28,232 nucleotides of DNA from CAZKDV01 sp964551645 (GTDB lineage Bacteria; Bacteroidota; Bacteroidia; Bacteroidales; DTU049): positions 1 to 28,232 of the forward strand of contig CAZKDV010000022.1 in assembly GCA_964551645.1 (NCBI GenBank), given 5' to 3'. Numbering within the stretch: position 1 is the first letter of the stretch; each line of letters opens with the position of its first letter. This document shows positions 7,886-15,591 of this stretch, piece by piece. Under the pieces are notes generated by a model. The model was not told where the DNA came from. It did no database searches and worked only from the letters and a program-made list of their open reading frames with translations. The position numbers and the translations under genes were made by a program.

Positions 7886-8293
7886 TTACGGAAGTTCTAT
7901 ATTGTCTTTTACTATATAAGCTTCAGGATAATTTCCTTTAATTTTTTGCCTATATGCTTCTGCTTCAAGCTTAGTCCGGAAGTTTCCAACTCTTACAACA
8001 TAATAAGGACTTTGAAAAACCACATAAACTTTTGCATCTGCATAATTAGCAATAAATTTAGATTGACTATCAATTGCATTATTTCTCGAAGAGTTTCCCG
8101 TAAAAGAATTTATCTGAATACGAAATCCAGGAATAGAATTTTGAACTTTATTATACTCTTTGTGTTTAAACACTAAAGTATCTATTCGATAATCTTTATA
8201 TATAACAACCTGTCCTGACTGCGAAAAAGCAAACACATTGCACAAAAGAACAAATATCACAAAAGGCAAAAAGTACTTCAAAAACTGCTTCAT
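7886..8293 (-). CDS. Exported SPOR-domain protein
   Basis: A 135-residue protein with an N-terminal signal peptide (M-K-Q-F-L-K, a long hydrophobic stretch to about residue 22, likely cleavage near A-F-S-Q). Residues about 56-130 form a SPOR domain: G-F-R-I-Q-I-N-S-F opens it, then a helix with Q-S-K-F-I-A, a strand A-K-V-Y-V-V-F, and the characteristic Y-Y-V-V-R-V-G-N-F-R-T plus helix E-A-E-A-Y-R-Q-K-I. SPOR domains bind denuded glycan strands of peptidoglycan, so it is likely periplasmic and linked to cell-wall growth or division. It lies 40 bases downstream of the adenosine-kinase-like gene, probably in one transcript. Confidence 0.85.
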   Translation of the reverse strand: MKQFLKYFLPFVIFVLLCNVFAFSQSGQVVIYKDYRIDTLVFKHKEYNKVQNSIPGFRIQINSFTGNSSRNNAIDSQSKFIANYADAKVYVVFQSPYYVVRVGNFRTKLEAEAYRQKIKGNYPEAYIVKDNIELP

Positions 8294-8333
8294 TCTATTT
8301 TAAGTAAAATCAAAAAACGATTGCTCTATTTAT

Positions 8334-9317
8334 CTACAATTTCACACCTAATTTTTCTAATTCCTTACATATATATTCCCAATCAATGTCTGATAGTTTA
8401 GCCCCAATCACTTCTGTTACCTTCCCTGATAATAATGAAGCTATTTTACCTGAAGTTCCAATAGGTAAACCCTTAACATAGCCATATAAAAAACCAGAGG
8501 CATACAAATCTCCAGCACCAGTAGTATCAATGCAATTAACATCAATAGCCTCAATTTTAGTTAATTTTGTTCCATCATGGATTATTGAACCTTTAGCTCC
8601 TAATTTTAAGATTGCAGTTGGTGCAAGTTTAGCCATTTTGATAACAGCATCTTCTTCTCGCAATCCCGTTAAAGCAAAAGCTTCTTCTTCATTAGCAAAA
8701 AGAATATCAACATTGTTTGGTATTAAGTTTAATAAAAATTCCCTGTTTTCTTCAACTATATTATAACTTGCAACATCTAAAGACACAATAAGTCCAAGCT
8801 GTTTTGCTTTTTTCACTACGCCTTCAATTAGTTCATGATTTTGAAGCAAGTATCCCTCAATATGAATACATCCATAAGAGGATAAAACCGCTTCTTCAAT
8901 ATCTGAAATATTCAATTCAGAAGCTACTCCTAAGAAAGTAGCAAATGTCCTTTCTCCATCAGGAGAAATAAAAGCAATAGCTTTCCCTGATAAATTCTTA
9001 GAAATTTGAATATGCGGTATAACATTATTCTTTTGAATATCTTCAATAAACAACTGACCATAAGTGTCATCTCCTAACTTACCAATAAAACCAGTCTTCA
9101 TTTTCAAGTTTGCTAATCCGTGAATTGTATTTGCAGCTGAGCCACCACTTGTGATTTTTGTTTTAAATTTACCACTTGCCTCTAACAAATTGTCAGACAA
9201 CACATTATCAATCAACTGCATACTCCCTTTTGGAAGTCCAGCTTCTTTTAAAAAAACATCATTTTCTAATCGCGTCATAATATCTACTAACGCATTCCCA
9301 ATTCCAAGTATTTTCAT
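8334..9317 (-). CDS. PfkB-family kinase, adenosine-kinase-like
   Basis: A 327-residue ribokinase-fold sugar or nucleoside kinase. It has the N-terminal substrate loop G-N-A-L-V-D (7-12), the G-G-S-A-A-N-T motif (58-64), G-K-L-G-D-D (79-84) and the C-terminal anion-hole signature D-T-T-G-A-G-D-L-Y (264-272) with the catalytic base Asp270. This spacing and the V-A-S-Y-N motif are common in the Bacteroidota proteins annotated adenosine kinase, which make AMP from adenosine. Ribokinase-like or fructokinase-like activity cannot be excluded. It is cytosolic, 327 residues being normal. It is divergent from the transketolase operon with a shared intergenic region, and the SPOR-domain gene follows. 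Confidence 0.88.
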   Translation of the reverse strand: MKILGIGNALVDIMTRLENDVFLKEAGLPKGSMQLIDNVLSDNLLEASGKFKTKITSGGSAANTIHGLANLKMKTGFIGKLGDDTYGQLFIEDIQKNNVIPHIQISKNLSGKAIAFISPDGERTFATFLGVASELNISDIEEAVLSSYGCIHIEGYLLQNHELIEGVVKKAKQLGLIVSLDVASYNIVEENREFLLNLIPNNVDILFANEEEAFALTGLREEDAVIKMAKLAPTAILKLGAKGSIIHDGTKLTKIEAIDVNCIDTTGAGDLYASGFLYGYVKGLPIGTSGKIASLLSGKVTEVIGAKLSDIDWEYICKELEKLGVKL

Positions 9318-9333
9318 TGCATTATATTTTATG

Positions 9334-9341
9334 CGAAATTA
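9334..9341 (-). promoter_or_regulatory. Possible -7 element of the PfkB-family gene
   Basis: TAATTTCG on the minus strand differs from TAnnTTTG at one base. A TTG at 9358-9360 lies 16 bases upstream. It is 16 bases before the ATG at 9317. Confidence 0.3.
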
Positions 9342-9364
9342 AAAAAAAATGCTTTAACAATGAG

Positions 9365-9372
9365 TATATTTG
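9365..9372 (+). promoter_or_regulatory. Bacteroidota -7 element of the transketolase operon
   Basis: TATATTTG fits TAnnTTTG exactly, 78 bases before the ATG at 9451. A second, weaker copy TATATTCG is at 9408-9415 as part of a small duplication of this leader. Confidence 0.55.
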
Positions 9373-9376
9373 CAAT

Positions 9377-9455
9377 TTATTAAACTCTTCAATAGAAATA
9401 TATTTTCTATATTCGCAGTAAAAATTATAATAAAATTATTAAACTCATCAATGGA
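9377..9455 (+). repeat. Duplicated leader segment before transketolase
   Basis: TTATTAAACTCTTCAATAGA (9377-9396) recurs as TTATTAAACTCATCAATGGA (9436-9455), 18 of 20 bases equal. Each is preceded by a -7-like box (TATATTTGCA at 9365, TATATTCGCA at 9408). In the second copy one of the changed bases creates the ATG start codon of the gene. Confidence 0.6.
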
Positions 9456-10296
9456 CAAAGTATTTTCAGTTGAAAAACTACAAAAATTAGCCTTAGCTAC
9501 CAGGAAAGATGTAATTATTTCTTTAGCAGAAGCTGGTTCTGGACATCTTGGAGGCTCTTTAAGTTTAGCTGATATTTTTGCTATCTTATATTTTCATGTC
9601 ATGAACCATAAACCTCAAGAGCCAATGTGGGAATATCGAGACAGACTAATATTATCCATTGGACATGTTGCACCTGTTTTATACTCAACCTTAGCACATG
9701 CAGGATATTTCCCTAAAGAAGAATTATTAGGTTTGCGTCAACTTGGTTCTAGACTACAAGGACATCCAAGTAAAGAACATGGTTTGCCCGGTATAGAAGT
9801 TTCTTCAGGAAGTTTAGGACAAGGATTATCAATATCTGTTGGTATTGCATTAGCATCTAGATACGATAAAAAGAACATCAATGTTTATTCAATTCATGGC
9901 GATGGAGAATTACAAGAAGGTAGTATTTGGGAAGCAGCAATGAGTGCAGCGTTCTATAATTTAGACAATATTACCGCTATTATTGATAGAAACAGAAAAC
10001 AAATTGACGGAGATACAGAATCAGTGATGGCAATTGAACCATTAAAAGATAAATGGGAAGCATTTGGCTGGAATTGTGTGGTTTGCAATGGACATGACAT
10101 TAAAGAATTAATTAGCGTTTTTTCAAAAACAAAAAATAAAAAAGGCAAACCAAAAGTAATTATTGCAAATACAATAATGAGTAAAGGAATTTCATCTATT
10201 CAAGATAAACACGAATGGCACGGAAAAATCCCGACTCAAAAACAAGTATCTCAATTTTTAAAAGAACTTGATAAAATGTATTATGAAACAGAATAA
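9451..10296 (+). CDS. Transketolase, N-terminal (TPP-binding) subunit
   Basis: A 281-residue first half of a split transketolase, which with the next gene transfers two-carbon ketol units in the non-oxidative pentose phosphate pathway. I start it at ATG 9451 (M-D-K-V-F). The open frame runs further upstream from a TTG, but that part overlaps the promoter. Motifs are G-S-G-H-L-G-G-S (29-36), G-H-V-A-P (71-75), S-S-G-S-L-G-Q-G (118-125) and the TPP/Mg motif H-G-D-G-E-L-Q-E-G (149-157) continued by D-R-N (179-181) and Q-I-D-G (184-187). Length matches separate N-terminal subunits, which are widespread in anaerobes and archaea. Its stop overlaps the next gene by 14 bases. Confidence 0.95.
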   Translation: MDKVFSVEKLQKLALATRKDVIISLAEAGSGHLGGSLSLADIFAILYFHVMNHKPQEPMWEYRDRLILSIGHVAPVLYSTLAHAGYFPKEELLGLRQLGSRLQGHPSKEHGLPGIEVSSGSLGQGLSISVGIALASRYDKKNINVYSIHGDGELQEGSIWEAAMSAAFYNLDNITAIIDRNRKQIDGDTESVMAIEPLKDKWEAFGWNCVVCNGHDIKELISVFSKTKNKKGKPKVIIANTIMSKGISSIQDKHEWHGKIPTQKQVSQFLKELDKMYYETE

Positions 10297-11248
10297 TAGA
10301 GCGCTTATCTCAACTAAAGAAGGTTTTGCTCTTGGATTACAAGATGCAGGAGAACTATATGATAATGTTTTCGCGATTGGTACTGATATTACAAACTCAA
10401 CAGGGCTAAATTATTTTAGAGATAAGTTTCCCGACAGGTTTTTTTCAGTTGGCATAGCAGAACAAAATGCTGCTGGGATTGCTGCTGGATTAGCACTTAT
10501 GGATAAAATACCCGTTTTTTCAACTTATGCAGTTTTTAGTGCATTAAGAGCAGCTGACCAAATTAGAGTATCAATTTGCTATAATAATCTTCATGTAATT
10601 ATTGGAGGTGCACATGCTGGAATTTCTGTCGGACCAGATGGAGCCACTCATCAAGCATTAGAAGACATAAGCATAATGAGGTCATTGCCAAATATGACAG
10701 TTGTTTCACCTTGTGATGCCACACAAGCTCGTATTGCTATTAAAACATGTATTGAAAAGGGAAACGGTCCAGTTTATTTTAGATATGGCAGAGATAATGT
10801 CCCTGATTTTTCTAGCAAATCTCAATATTTTGAAATTGGGAAAGGTCAAATTCTGTCATCGGGAAAAGATGTATGTATAATTGCTACAGGACACATGACT
10901 TGGCATGCTCTTCAAGCAGCGCATACTTTGTCAAAAACAAATATTGAAGCAATGGTTATTAACATTCACACTATTAAACCATTAGATAATGATATAATTA
11001 TTAGTGCAGCAGAACATTGTGGTGCAATTGTTTGTTGTGAAGAACACCAAATATATGGAGGATTAGGAGGTGCAGTAGCAGAATTATTAGCACAAAATCG
11101 CCCCACTCCTATTGAATTTATTGGCATAAAAGACAGTTTTGGAGAATCAGGATCGCCTAAAGAACTTATGGATAAATATTATTTGAATGAACAAGCTATA
11201 GTTGAATCTTCAAAAAGAGTAATTAAAAGAAAACAATTGAAAAAATAA
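10283..11248 (+). CDS. Transketolase, C-terminal (pyrimidine-binding) subunit
   Basis: A 321-residue second half of the split transketolase. I start it at ATG 10283 (M-K-Q-N-N-R), 14 bases inside the preceding gene, which implies translational coupling. The alternative TTG five codons upstream is less likely. Glu60 in S-V-G-I-A-E-Q-N is the glutamate that activates thiamine diphosphate. The stretches F-S-T-Y-A-V-F and G-P-D-G-A-T-H-Q, and the C-terminal domain with E-E-H-Q-I-Y-G-G-L-G, are typical of the family. It could be confused with the C-terminal half of DXP synthase, but the split layout and the partner fit transketolase. The M15 peptidase gene starts 5 bases after its stop. Confidence 0.95.
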   Translation: MKQNNRALISTKEGFALGLQDAGELYDNVFAIGTDITNSTGLNYFRDKFPDRFFSVGIAEQNAAGIAAGLALMDKIPVFSTYAVFSALRAADQIRVSICYNNLHVIIGGAHAGISVGPDGATHQALEDISIMRSLPNMTVVSPCDATQARIAIKTCIEKGNGPVYFRYGRDNVPDFSSKSQYFEIGKGQILSSGKDVCIIATGHMTWHALQAAHTLSKTNIEAMVINIHTIKPLDNDIIISAAEHCGAIVCCEEHQIYGGLGGAVAELLAQNRPTPIEFIGIKDSFGESGSPKELMDKYYLNEQAIVESSKRVIKRKQLKK

Positions 11249-11253
11249 AATTT

Positions 11254-12000
11254 ATGCAATATATTTTCTCATTTTTTTATTTACTTTTAATGTTTCAATT
11301 TAATATACAAATAATGGGACAAAACATAAATCAAGATATAGATAAAAATATTCTTATTGGAAAGTTTAAACCTTCGCAACATCCTAATTTTGAGAAAATT
11401 TCAATACAGTATGCAAATAAACAAAATATGTATCTACAAAAAGAAGTTCTTAATGCTTTTATTGAAATGCATGAAGTCGCAAAAAAAGATAATATTAACC
11501 TCATTATAATTTCATCAACAAGAACTTTTGATCAACAAAAAATAATTTGGGAAAATAAATGGAACGGAAATACACTTGTTGAAAATACCAATCTTAATGA
11601 AACAAACTTAACAGCAACGCAAAAAGCAACTAAAATATTAACATATTCTTCGATGCCCGGAACATCAAGGCATCATTGGGGAACAGATATTGACTTAAAT
11701 AGTTTAAATCCATTTTATTTTACTTTTGGGAAAGGAAAAAGTGAATATAAATGGTTAGAAGAAAATGCACACAGATTTGGTTTCTGTCAACCATATAAAG
11801 ATAAAGGTAAAAGTAGATTGTATGGTTATGAAGATGAGCCATGGCATTGGTCATATATTCCAATTGCACATACATATATTGTAGAATATCCAAAAATTGT
11901 TCAATATAACGACATTTCAGGGTTTTTAGGCTCAGAGCTTGCTCCTAAAATTGATATTATTAATAAATATGTATTAAATATAAATACTGATTGTAAATAA
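11254..12000 (+). CDS. Exported M15-family D,D-carboxypeptidase (VanY-like)
   Basis: A 248-residue predicted zinc peptidase of the M15B group, acting on the D-Ala-D-Ala end of peptidoglycan stems in the periplasm. The N-terminus (hydrophobic 3-20, then M-G-Q) is a signal peptide. The zinc site is visible as S-R-H-H-W-G-T-D-I-D (138-147), giving His140 and Asp147, and E-P-W-H-W (195-199), giving His198 as ligand and Glu195 as the catalytic residue. S-S-T-R-T-F-D-Q-Q (87-95) matches the family S-x-x-R-x-x-x-x-Q. It is 5 bases downstream of the transketolase subunit and probably in the same transcript. A role in vancomycin resistance is not implied. Confidence 0.88.
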   Translation: MQYIFSFFYLLLMFQFNIQIMGQNINQDIDKNILIGKFKPSQHPNFEKISIQYANKQNMYLQKEVLNAFIEMHEVAKKDNINLIIISSTRTFDQQKIIWENKWNGNTLVENTNLNETNLTATQKATKILTYSSMPGTSRHHWGTDIDLNSLNPFYFTFGKGKSEYKWLEENAHRFGFCQPYKDKGKSRLYGYEDEPWHWSYIPIAHTYIVEYPKIVQYNDISGFLGSELAPKIDIINKYVLNINTDCK

Positions 12001-12045
12001 TGAAACTTTAATTTACATTTTAACAACTAAAAAACATAATTAATT

Positions 12046-12636
12046 ATGAATACAAACTTAAAAAAAATCGGATTTAGCTTATTGTTAATCTTTTTATTTG
12101 TAGGCAATTATTCTTGCTCACAACTAAAAGAACTACAATCATTTTCAAAATGTGAATTTAAGTTAAACAGCATTAATATTCTTGCAATTGACAATGTGAA
12201 TGTATCACATGTAAAGAATGTTTCCGACTTAGATGTACTTACGGTTGCCAAACTTGGAAAACCTCTTATTTCTGGTAAAATGCCAATTACTTATATAGCG
12301 AATATAGAAGTAAACAATCCAAACTCACAAAAAGCAGCATTAAGCAAAATGTTACTTAATGTGTTATATAACAATGTTGAATTGGTACAATCTGAAATAA
12401 ATCAGCAACTTGAAGTTATGCCCTTAGGAAAAGCGATAATACCTATTCAATTAACATCAGATATTGGAAATATCGTTAAAGGAGAATCTATTAACTCTTT
12501 GCTCGGACTATTATTGGGTAATAACGATGTACCATCTGTTTTTACAGTTAAACTTAAACCAAGTTTTAAAATAGGACCGGCAATGATTCAATATCCTGGC
12601 TATATCACTCTTTCAAAAGAATTCAAATCAAAATAA
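12046..12636 (+). CDS. LEA14-like (LEA type 2) probable lipoprotein
   Basis: A 196-residue exported protein. The N-terminus (M-N-T-N-L-K-K, hydrophobic 9-20) ends in G-N-Y-S-C at residues 20-24, a weak lipobox with Cys24 as the possible lipidation site. The rest resembles the LEA type 2 / WHy immunoglobulin-like domain: an early strand repeat, the motif A-N-I-E-V-N-N-P-N (about 87-95), then P-L-G-K-A-I-I-P-I-Q-L (126-136). In bacteria these are small periplasmic proteins of unclear function. The stop is 2 bases before the HD-domain gene, so they are co-transcribed. Confidence 0.65.
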   Translation: MNTNLKKIGFSLLLIFLFVGNYSCSQLKELQSFSKCEFKLNSINILAIDNVNVSHVKNVSDLDVLTVAKLGKPLISGKMPITYIANIEVNNPNSQKAALSKMLLNVLYNNVELVQSEINQQLEVMPLGKAIIPIQLTSDIGNIVKGESINSLLGLLLGNNDVPSVFTVKLKPSFKIGPAMIQYPGYITLSKEFKSK

Positions 12637-12638
12637 AT

Positions 12639-13205
12639 ATGCTTGAGAAACGAAATGCAGCTTTTGAATTATTACATTCATACATAAAAAATCCAAAAAT
12701 GATTTATCATAGCATAGCATCTGAAGCTGTTTTAAAAAATATTGCTATGCACCTAAATCAAGATGAAGATGAATGGAGAATATGTGGTTTACTTCATGAT
12801 ATTGATGTTGAAATAACAAATGCAGAACCTAAGATTCATGGGACTAAGGCTAAAGAAATATTATTGCCACTAATCTTACCTGAAAATATTATTGAAGCCA
12901 TAGAATTACACAACGAGATATCAGCAAGCAAACCAAGATCAAAGCCTTTGCATCATGCTTTGGCAGCAGGAGAAACATTAACAGGATTAATATTTGCTAC
13001 CGCTTATGTATATCCTGATAAAATGATTCATAGTGTAAAACCAAAATCTATAATTAAACGAATGAAAGAAAAACATTTTGCTGCATCAGTAAAAAGAGAA
13101 AACATTATGGAATGTGAATTACTCGGAATTGAAATAAAAGACTTTATTGAGTTGTCATTGCAAGCTCTTGTTCCTATACAACATACAATTGGATTTATTA
13201 GCTAA
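12639..13205 (+). CDS. HD-domain protein, putative metal-dependent phosphohydrolase
   Basis: A 188-residue soluble protein with the HD signature: His24 in M-I-Y-H-S-I-A-S-E, and the paired His53-Asp54 in G-L-L-H-D-I-D. Further histidines at E-L-H-N-E and L-H-H-A-L-A-A-G-E can complete the site. It belongs to the single-domain HDIG-type proteins that are common next to unrelated genes. Substrates in this group range from nucleotides to phosphonates, so no substrate can be assigned. It starts 2 bases after the lipoprotein gene and is followed 24 bases later by the sensor kinase. Confidence 0.8.
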   Translation: MLEKRNAAFELLHSYIKNPKMIYHSIASEAVLKNIAMHLNQDEDEWRICGLLHDIDVEITNAEPKIHGTKAKEILLPLILPENIIEAIELHNEISASKPRSKPLHHALAAGETLTGLIFATAYVYPDKMIHSVKPKSIIKRMKEKHFAASVKRENIMECELLGIEIKDFIELSLQALVPIQHTIGFIS

Positions 13206-13229
13206 TTTTAATTAAATAATATAAGATTA

Positions 13230-14759
13230 ATGGCTATATTAAAATTTGACATATATAAGAAAAAGTTAATATGGAAATGGTTATTATTTATAATCGGTAT
13301 AATTATAGTTTTGATTTCGTTATTATATACTAATTCCATTGTAAGAAAGATTTCAGTTGACGAACAAAGAAAAGTAAGATTGTGGGCTAATGCTATTGAA
13401 CGAAAAGCTGCTTTAGTGAATTACACTAATGACTTCTTTGGAAAAATTGAAAATGAAGAAAGAAAAAGAGTTGAATTATGGGCAGAAGCAATGCAACACA
13501 TTATTGATGCCGACTTTTCTGAAGACCTTTCTTTTTATACGAAAATCATAACACAAAATACAAATATACCTGTGATTGTTACAGACACTCACAATAAAAT
13601 TATCACACATGCAAATATTAAATACTTATCTGATACAGTTAAATATTTAGACGGAAATCTCTTACAAGAATTTTCTGAAAATCCCAACATTTTCATCAAA
13701 GATATGCAAGGAAAAAAAGTAGAAAATATAATTTACTATAAGGAATCTATTCTTTTTTCAGAGTTACGAATGGTGCTAAATGACTTAATTGATTCATTCT
13801 TTGATGAAATAGTTACAAATAATCCGGGTGTTCCTGTTATTGTTACTGACACTACATATCAAACTGTTTTTACATTTGGAAATATTGATTCATTAATTAT
13901 TGCGAATGAAGACTTATTAGCAAAAACTATCCAAACCATGAAAACAGCTAAAACACCTATAAAAATTCAATTATTTAACCAAGAAGAAAAACTTATACTT
14001 TATCAAGATTCTTTTTTATTAAGACAATTACGCTATTATCCTTATATTCAATTTTTTGTTTTAGGAGTATTTTTATTAATTGCTTATTTTTCATTTAGCA
14101 TGTCTAGAAAATCAGAGCAAAATCAAGTATGGGTTGGAATGTCTAAAGAAACTGCTCATCAACTCGGAACTCCCCTATCCTCTATGTTGGCATGGCTTGA
14201 GTTACTAAAAAACAAATGGGGTGAAGACCAACTAATTATAGAATTAGCTAAAGATGTGAAAAGATTAGAACATATTACTGAACGCTTTTCAAAGATTGGC
14301 TCTCAACCAAATTTACAAATAAAGAATATTTACAATGAGATTATTGATGCAACAATGTATATAAAAGCAAGATCTCCACAAAAAATTAATTTTAAAGTTG
14401 AAGGAAATAAAGAAGTTCATGCTCCCATTAATTCAGATTTATTTGGTTGGGTTATTGAAAATCTATGTAAAAACGCAATTGATGCAATGGAAGGGAAAGG
14501 AGACATTACTATCAATTTAGAATATATACATAATGATACCTTAGTAACTATTGATATTACAGATACTGGCAAAGGCATACAAAAATCAAAATTCAAGCGA
14601 ATTTTCAAGCCTGGCTATACAACTAAAACAAGAGGTTGGGGATTGGGACTTAGTCTTGCATATAGAATCATTAGCGACTACCACAACGGAAAAATATTTA
14701 TAAAACAAAGCACTATAAATAAAGGTACAACCTTGCGTATTATTCTAAATAATAAGTAA
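13230..14759 (+). CDS. Membrane sensor histidine kinase with duplicated sensor segment
   Basis: A 509-residue sensor kinase. The order is: transmembrane helix about 13-34; extracytoplasmic sensor about 35-270; second helix 271-290; dimerisation domain with phospho-accepting His310 in K-E-T-A-H-Q-L-G-T-P; ATPase domain with the N-box E-N-L-C-K-N-A-I-D-A-M (Asn415), G1 box D-T-G-K-G-I (445-450), and G2 region R-G-W-G-L-G-L-S (468-475). The sensor contains two similar units: I-P-V-I-V-T-D-T (113-120) and V-P-V-I-V-T-D-T (201-208), each followed by a segment ending S-E-L-R or R-Q-L-R. There is also a doubled helix, R-K-V-R-L-W-A-N-A-I-E and R-K-R-V-E-L-W-A-E-A-M. No response regulator is next to it. 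The ligand is unknown. Confidence 0.92.
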   Translation: MAILKFDIYKKKLIWKWLLFIIGIIIVLISLLYTNSIVRKISVDEQRKVRLWANAIERKAALVNYTNDFFGKIENEERKRVELWAEAMQHIIDADFSEDLSFYTKIITQNTNIPVIVTDTHNKIITHANIKYLSDTVKYLDGNLLQEFSENPNIFIKDMQGKKVENIIYYKESILFSELRMVLNDLIDSFFDEIVTNNPGVPVIVTDTTYQTVFTFGNIDSLIIANEDLLAKTIQTMKTAKTPIKIQLFNQEEKLILYQDSFLLRQLRYYPYIQFFVLGVFLLIAYFSFSMSRKSEQNQVWVGMSKETAHQLGTPLSSMLAWLELLKNKWGEDQLIIELAKDVKRLEHITERFSKIGSQPNLQIKNIYNEIIDATMYIKARSPQKINFKVEGNKEVHAPINSDLFGWVIENLCKNAIDAMEGKGDITINLEYIHNDTLVTIDITDTGKGIQKSKFKRIFKPGYTTKTRGWGLGLSLAYRIISDYHNGKIFIKQSTINKGTTLRIILNNK

Positions 14760-14782
14760 TTAACTGAAAATATTTTATTAAA

Positions 14783-15514
14783 CTACCTTTGAATTAATAT
14801 CTTTCGCGTAGTGCCTACAACATTTTCGACTACAAGAGAGTAGAAATATATACCAGAGGATAAAGCCTGAACATCAATATTTATTTGTCCTTCTCCATTA
14901 GATAAAGTAATATTTTTCACTACATTCCCCGTAATATCTTTCATAATGATTCTTGCATCATTTACGCCATAAGGTATATCATAAGTAAATTTCACAAAGC
15001 TACTAGCTGGATTAGGGAAAGGTAATGAAATAGATGAATTTTTTGACAAGTACTTGTTTACAGATAAAGGAGAACTATGAAAAAGAATAAACAGATTTGC
15101 TGAGTCGCTTGCATTTGTTTCATTAAAAAATGTATATGCAACCAATGAAATACCATCTTGTCCCATAGCAGAATAGTCAGCATAAAAATCATTTTTATTA
15201 GTAATTCCCATAGGAATAACTATTGAATTAGGAGACTCATCAACTGTAGGACTAAAACAACTTCCCCAGCAAAATGAATTAAATGCTCCAGGTAACAACT
15301 CGTAAACATATTTCTTTACCTTAATGCCCATGTCTTGAGTAGAATTATTCTTCACATAAATATGATATTCTATGGCTTCTTCATTTGACAAGAAAACTTG
15401 TACAGTATCACCATTAGTAATATTACCATATTGATGAGAAAGAGAAATATTTTGTGAAAACAAAAATGAGTATATCATTGATACACCAAAAAAGAATAAT
15501 ATAATTTTTTTCAT
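14783..15514 (-). CDS. Secreted protein with C-terminal T9SS sorting domain
   Basis: A 243-residue exported protein. A signal peptide (M-K-K-I-I-L, hydrophobic to about 20, S-Q) is followed by a beta-rich domain with an immunoglobulin-like look. It contains Y-E-L-L-P-G-A-F-N-S-F-C-W-G-S-C, where Cys82 and Cys86 may form a disulfide. Residues about 163-243 are a type A T9SS sorting domain: L-P-F-P-N-P-A-S, then I-M-K-D-I-T-G-N-V-V, then L-S-S-G-I-Y-F-Y-S-L and a final K-I-L-I-Q-R. It should be secreted and either released or anchored at the surface. Function beyond that is unknown. It follows rmuC by 77 bases and is convergent with the sensor kinase. Confidence 0.85.
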   Translation of the reverse strand: MKKIILFFFGVSMIYSFLFSQNISLSHQYGNITNGDTVQVFLSNEEAIEYHIYVKNNSTQDMGIKVKKYVYELLPGAFNSFCWGSCFSPTVDESPNSIVIPMGITNKNDFYADYSAMGQDGISLVAYTFFNETNASDSANLFILFHSSPLSVNKYLSKNSSISLPFPNPASSFVKFTYDIPYGVNDARIIMKDITGNVVKNITLSNGEGQINIDVQALSSGIYFYSLVVENVVGTTRKILIQR

Positions 15515-15591
15515 ATCATTAATGGTTTATATTTTATTATGAAAAAATCGTGCCAAAATAACGCATAAAGCTATATTTAACGCATAATAAT

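Noticed and set aside
9370..9450. Upstream TTG start of the transketolase N-terminal subunit
   Set aside because: The TTG lies within the -7 box itself, and the 27 extra residues have no counterpart in the family.
11254..12000. M15 peptidase as a vancomycin-resistance gene
   Set aside because: No vanHAX or vanRS context is present; such D,D-carboxypeptidases are common cell-wall enzymes.
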